A program made the position numbers and the translations under genes. A stretch of DNA of 64,000 bases from Pedobacter changchengzhani (GTDB lineage: Bacteria > Bacteroidota > Bacteroidia > Sphingobacteriales > Sphingobacteriaceae), in contig NZ_SJCY01000002.1 of assembly GCF_004354365.1 (NCBI RefSeq), positions 434,001 to 498,000 of the forward strand, written 5' to 3'. This document shows, one piece after another, positions 60,220 through 64,000 of the stretch; the stretch's first letter is position 1; each line of letters opens with the position of its first letter. The notes under the pieces are model-generated. The model made no database searches. It was not told the origin of the DNA and saw only the letters and a program-made list of their open reading frames with translations.

Positions 60220-61998
60220 ATGAAAAAGACACTGCTTTTTGCAGGTTGTTTCGCCACAATTTTGGCTTGTAAACAAAAAGGCACATCAAATAATGTCGCC
60301 GAAAACAAAGCATTTTCCGCCATGTGCGAAAACTACTATCAAGATGGATTGAAAATGGATCCGATAAGCGCCACTTTTATTGGCGATGAAAGATACAACG
60401 ATCTTTTACCTAATGATGGTTCGCAAGAATTTATAAAAAAATACAAAGCTTACAACGAAAATTATTTAGACAGTTTAAAAAAATACGACAGGAAAAGTTT
60501 AAACCATAACGATCAATTATCTTTCGATGTTTTAAAAGATAAACTCGACATGAACATTGAAGGTTTGAAATATCATTCGGAGTATTTGCCTTTTAATCAA
60601 ATGTTTGCGTTGCCACTTACCATCGGGCAACTGGGGTCGGGCACAAGTGCGCAACCATTTAAAACGGTAAAAAATTACGAAGATTGGCTGAAGCGTATGA
60701 GCGCTTTTTCTGTTTGGGCAGATACGGCCATTGGCAATTTCAAAAAAGGTGCTGCGGTGGGCATTGTGCTCCCTAAAGCATTGGTTGTAAAAATGATTCC
60801 TCAGATGGAAAGTATGGTTGTAACTACGCCAGAAAAGAGTTTGTTTTATGATCCTGTTAAGTTAATGCCAGCAAGTTTTTCTGCAGCCGAGAAACAGAAG
60901 ATTACTTCCGAATACAGCAATGCGATTACAAATGTGATTATTCCGACTTATAAAAAATTGGGCGATTACCTTAAAAATGAATACTTGCTAAAGGCGAGAA
61001 CCACTTCAGGCTGGTCGGCAATGCCGGGCGGTGCCGATTGGTATGCATATTTAGTTAGGCAACAAACCACCACCAATAAAACGCCCGAAGAGGTTTACCA
61101 AACTGGGTTAAAAGAAGTGGCACGAATTAAAGGCATAATGAACAGCGTAAAAAATTCGGTTGGCTTTAAAGGAGATTTAAAGGCTTTTTTCGAGTATATG
61201 AAAACGGATAAGAAATTTATGCCGTATAAAAATCCGAAAGAGATTTTGGATGCTTTTGAAAACATCCATCAACGCATGATTCCGAACCTGAAAAAAATGT
61301 TTGATCATGTGCCAAAAACACCTTTCGAAATCCGCCAGACTGAAGCTTTCAGAGCCGCTTCGGCAAGTGCAGAATATAACCAAGGTTCGGCAGATGGTAA
61401 ACGCCCAGGTATTTTCTATGTGCCGATTTTAGATGCGACTAAATTTAATATTACATCGGGAATGGAATCTCTTTTCTTACACGAAGCTATTCCGGGGCAT
61501 CATTACCAAATTTCGCTAACGCAAGAAAATACTTCGTTACCAAACTTCCGTAGGTTTGGTATGCACAATGCTTATGTAGAAGGCTGGGCGTTATATTGCG
61601 AATCGTTAGGTAAAGAATTGGGTTTATATCAAGACCCTTATCAATATATGGGTGCTTTGGGCGATGAAATGCATAGAGCTGTAAGGTTGGTTGTTGATGT
61701 TGCAATCCACACCAAAAATATGACTAGAGAAGAGGCCATAAAATATATGACAGATAACGAAGCGATTAGTACCGAGGGTGCAACTGCAGAGATTGAGCGT
61801 TATATGGGTATTCCTGCACAAGCTTTGGGTTACAAAACTGGTGCAATGAAAATTAGAGAATTGAGAACGAAATATGAGAAACAATTAGGCGCTAAGTTTA
61901 AACTTGCTGAATTTCACAATGAAGTTTTGAAAGATGGTTCGTTACCGCTTTCTGTTTTCGAAACTAAAATGGATAATTGGGCTGCAAGTGTAATATAA
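60220..61998 (+). CDS. DUF885 family metallopeptidase-like lipoprotein
   Basis: A 592-residue lipoprotein (signal ending ILAC, Cys at about 17) of the DUF885 family. It shows FNQMFALPLTIGQLGSGT, GRPGIFY-like PGIFYVPIL, and the zinc-type motif LFLHEAIPGHHYQISLTQE (HEAIPGHH, about 421), with downstream EGWALYCESLGKELG. Family members act like peptidases, but substrates are mostly unknown. It lies after the accessory island and has ordinary composition for this genome. Confidence 0.9.
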   Translation: MKKTLLFAGCFATILACKQKGTSNNVAENKAFSAMCENYYQDGLKMDPISATFIGDERYNDLLPNDGSQEFIKKYKAYNENYLDSLKKYDRKSLNHNDQLSFDVLKDKLDMNIEGLKYHSEYLPFNQMFALPLTIGQLGSGTSAQPFKTVKNYEDWLKRMSAFSVWADTAIGNFKKGAAVGIVLPKALVVKMIPQMESMVVTTPEKSLFYDPVKLMPASFSAAEKQKITSEYSNAITNVIIPTYKKLGDYLKNEYLLKARTTSGWSAMPGGADWYAYLVRQQTTTNKTPEEVYQTGLKEVARIKGIMNSVKNSVGFKGDLKAFFEYMKTDKKFMPYKNPKEILDAFENIHQRMIPNLKKMFDHVPKTPFEIRQTEAFRAASASAEYNQGSADGKRPGIFYVPILDATKFNITSGMESLFLHEAIPGHHYQISLTQENTSLPNFRRFGMHNAYVEGWALYCESLGKELGLYQDPYQYMGALGDEMHRAVRLVVDVAIHTKNMTREEAIKYMTDNEAISTEGATAEIERYMGIPAQALGYKTGAMKIRELRTKYEKQLGAKFKLAEFHNEVLKDGSLPLSVFETKMDNWAASVI

Positions 61999-62007
61999 TT
62001 TTTGACA

Positions 62008-62037
62008 ATCGTCATCCGATAGCTATCGGATGACGAT
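62008..62037. repeat. Perfect 30-bp palindrome of the TCCGATAG repeat family
   Basis: ATCGTCATCCGATAG and its exact reverse complement CTATCGGATGACGAT adjoin without a spacer. It lies between convergent genes and may terminate both. A relative, with one change at the centre, is at about 25659-25678. Confidence 0.7.
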
Positions 62038-62051
62038 AATATTTTGCTTTT

Positions 62052-62813
62052 TTAAACCTGCTTCTCCGTTAAATATTTCCAGTACCTTTTTGGTACATGT
62101 TGGATATGAAGTTTAGTGTTCTTTCTGGCTTCGATATTTGCACTTTTAAAATAGGCTTTCCATAAAATAGCATAAAGGGCTTCTTTTTCATCCATAATAA
62201 TTTCAGAAAGCTTTTCATTATTGGCCTGCTCGCTAAAATTTATGGTTATTTCTTCAACGGTATTTAAATTATAATGCAGTCCGTATTTACGTTTAGTATC
62301 GTAAATTATCCATTGCTGATCCGCATATCTGTTTTTAAAGTGGTTAGATATTAACGGCAATACATTAAAATCGGGATCGATCGTTGCATAAAAAATTCCG
62401 TCTAGCGTTTTTTGAAATCGAATAAAAGCTTCCATTCTATGCTTTTCCCTTTCTACACTTTTTGCAAATTTAGAAAGCGCAATAATATGTGCATTGCCGT
62501 AATTATTTTCTGCGCCTTTTTTGTTTTGAAATATGTAGATAGCGAAATCTAAAAGATGTTGATAAGCTTCGGGAATTTCGGATAAATAGGTACAATAAAA
62601 CGTTCTAAGCCAATTTTTATTAATTTTTTCTTTTAAACCTTTCCAAACTCGGTCTGCTTTTTCTTGATCGGTTATAATTTGTAAACTTTCATCAAAAGCC
62701 GAGGGTTGGTAAAGTCTCTGCTCAATTAAAGTGATATAATTTTGTTTCCTTTCGAAACATTCGAACACAGCTGTTAATAGCCCTGATAGTGAAGCATCGA
62801 ATGTGTAAATCAT
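62052..62813 (-). CDS. TIGR03915-type putative DNA metabolism protein
   Basis: A 253-residue protein beginning MIYTFDASLSGLLTAVFECF, the start typical of TIGR03915 (DUF4130-like) proteins. Also typical are HRMEAFIRFQKTLDGIFYA and FNVLPLISNHFKNRYADQQW. These proteins are encoded beside the TIGR03916 radical SAM protein, as here, and have been proposed to act in nucleic acid repair or modification; the C-terminal half may be a uracil-DNA-glycosylase-like fold in fused forms. No reaction is proven. Confidence 0.9.
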   Translation of the reverse strand: MIYTFDASLSGLLTAVFECFERKQNYITLIEQRLYQPSAFDESLQIITDQEKADRVWKGLKEKINKNWLRTFYCTYLSEIPEAYQHLLDFAIYIFQNKKGAENNYGNAHIIALSKFAKSVEREKHRMEAFIRFQKTLDGIFYATIDPDFNVLPLISNHFKNRYADQQWIIYDTKRKYGLHYNLNTVEEITINFSEQANNEKLSEIIMDEKEALYAILWKAYFKSANIEARKNTKLHIQHVPKRYWKYLTEKQV

Positions 62814-62866
62814 TTATCGGATAATACGTTGTTTGAAGTTATTTATTTTGTTGAATGAGAATTTCA

Positions 62867-64000
62867 TTAAAATAAAATGAGCTGATTGCTATCTGTTTTT
62901 AAATATTTACTGTCACTTTCTGCCAAAATAAAAGCTTTTATCTGTGTGCCTTGATAATCTTTAATTTGCTGTGGAGAATCGGCGCATATTATAAAATGCT
63001 TAGCTCGGTTATAAGCAATACCAATTTTCTTTAACTGATCTACCCTTAATTTACCAAATTTGCGCGCCTGTACAATTTTTTTAGCCGAGCCTACACCAAC
63101 ACCAGGAATTCTCAATATCATTGCGTAGTCGGCTTTATTAACATCAATAGGGAAATGTTGCATGTTTCTAATTGCCCAACTTAACTTTGGATCAATATCT
63201 ACATCTAAATTTGGATTGGCATCATTTAAAATTTCTTGTACTTTAAATCCATAAAACCGCATTAACCAATCTGTTTGGTACAATCTATTTTCTCGAAGTA
63301 GGGGAGGTTGCGTGCCCAAAACTGGCATTCGTGTATCATTACTAATGGGTACATAACCCGAATAGTAAACTCTTTTTAACGCAAAGTTTTTGTAAAAAGC
63401 ATTCGCTGTGTACATTATTTCCTTATCCGTTTCGGGAGTAGCGCCGATAACCATTTGCGTACTTTGGCCTGCGGGCACAAATTTAGGTACATGCTTAATC
63501 AATTTTTTATCTGCCGAAAATTGTGCTATATTTTGTTGGATAAAACTTAGCGGCTTTATTACATCGGCATGATTTTTTTCAGGTGCTAATAATTTCAACC
63601 CAGCTTCTGTAGGCATTTCTAAATTAATGCTCATTCTATCGGCGTACAGTCCGGCTTCTTTGATCAGTTCGTCGCTAGCGCCCGGAATAGTTTTTAAATG
63701 AATATAGCCGTTAAAGTTGTGCTCTAACCGTAGTTTTTTAACCACGAGTAGCAACCTTTCCATAGTAAAATCAGCATTTTTAAAAATGCCAGAACTTAGG
63801 AATAAACCTTCTATATAATTTCTTCTATAAAAGTTCATGGTCAATTCCACCACTTCATCAACCGTAAAAGCCGCCCTTTGCACATCGTTACTTTTCCGCG
63901 ATACGCAAAAAAGGCAGTCGAAAATACAATGGTTGGTTAATAAAATTTTCAATAGCGAAACACATCGCCCATCTTCAGTATAAGTATGGCAAATGCCCGA
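62867..64000 (-). CDS. TIGR03916-type radical SAM protein, 5' end beyond the window
   Basis: The frame stays open to the window's last base (about 377 codons visible, reading SGICHTYTEDGRC at the edge), so the gene begins outside. The radical SAM cluster motif is C-IFD-C-LF-C in NHCIFDCLFCVSRKSND. A C-terminal helix-hairpin-helix, LRIPGVGVGSAKKIVQA, binds DNA in related proteins. The partner gene follows after about 50 bases. It is a putative DNA modification or repair enzyme; the substrate is unknown. Confidence 0.92.
   Translation of the reverse strand, partial: SGICHTYTEDGRCVSLLKILLTNHCIFDCLFCVSRKSNDVQRAAFTVDEVVELTMNFYRRNYIEGLFLSSGIFKNADFTMERLLLVVKKLRLEHNFNGYIHLKTIPGASDELIKEAGLYADRMSINLEMPTEAGLKLLAPEKNHADVIKPLSFIQQNIAQFSADKKLIKHVPKFVPAGQSTQMVIGATPETDKEIMYTANAFYKNFALKRVYYSGYVPISNDTRMPVLGTQPPLLRENRLYQTDWLMRFYGFKVQEILNDANPNLDVDIDPKLSWAIRNMQHFPIDVNKADYAMILRIPGVGVGSAKKIVQARKFGKLRVDQLKKIGIAYNRAKHFIICADSPQQIKDYQGTQIKAFILAESDSKYLKTDSNQLILF

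Overview
The window looks like a chromosomal segment of a Bacteroidota bacterium, most likely a Sphingobacteriales member close to Pedobacter. The signs are low GC, few Shine-Dalgarno sequences, many lipoproteins, a Sec-type clade II nitrous oxide reductase cluster, TPR-type sensor kinases, a DUF4175 protein, a Prc-like peptidase, and small palindromic dispersed repeats between genes. This taxonomic call is inference from gene content; the window has no rRNA or tRNA.

Layout. 0.1-7.9 kb: nitrous oxide respiration (haem-copper-oxidase-like membrane protein, cytochrome c, nosZ, a membrane protein, nosL-D-F-Y), with a Crp/Fnr-like palindrome in the divergent promoter. 7.9-11.3 kb: Zn peptidase, FAD oxidoreductase, rmuC. 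11.4-13.0 kb: an IS110-family insertion with a candidate bridge RNA, then two four-hairpin REP-like elements. 13.0-15.1 kb: thiL, with a DUF1016/YhcG nuclease gene inserted at its 3' end; a diverged copy of the last thiL codons lies on the far side of the nuclease gene. 15.2-18.9 kb: nadA/nadB (divergent NAD synthesis genes) and a gamma-carbonic-anhydrase-like protein. 18.9-29.2 kb: Ig-like lipoprotein, mnmG with three parS-type palindromes in its promoter region, an ABC-F ATPase, ybeY and a DUF4175 protein. The parS cluster suggests an origin-proximal position.

29.3-33.4 kb: a phosphate block (GDPD, PiT transporter, DUF47/PhoU-like protein, PhoR-like kinase). The DUF47-PiT operon and the kinase share an upstream TTAACA-N5-TTAACA direct repeat resembling a Pho box. 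33.6-38.4 kb: cyanophycin synthesis and breakdown (cphA, cphB, isoaspartyl peptidase). 38.5-50.0 kb: Prc-like protease, TPR kinase/response regulator/TPR/SPFH operon, M13 peptidase, small membrane proteins, CapA-like and NlpC/P60 proteins. 50.5-53.3 kb: pyruvate dehydrogenase E1alpha and E2, the E2 carrying an in-frame palindromic repeat.

53.7-60.1 kb is an accessory island: a HipA-like kinase with a DUF3037-like partner, then a type III restriction-modification pair (mod-res). Between the modules, and directly upstream of mod, is an unannotated, strongly structured RNA candidate ending in its own T-tract hairpin. 60.2-64.0 kb: DUF885 peptidase and a two-gene radical-SAM/TIGR03915 putative DNA-repair pair, the last gene running off the window.

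The best candidates for something undescribed are the thiL-tail/DUF1016 unit (about 1.06 kb, homing-like arrangement) and the structured RNA upstream of mod. The paired Pho-like boxes, the three parS sites and the in-frame repeat in the E2 linker also merit a check.
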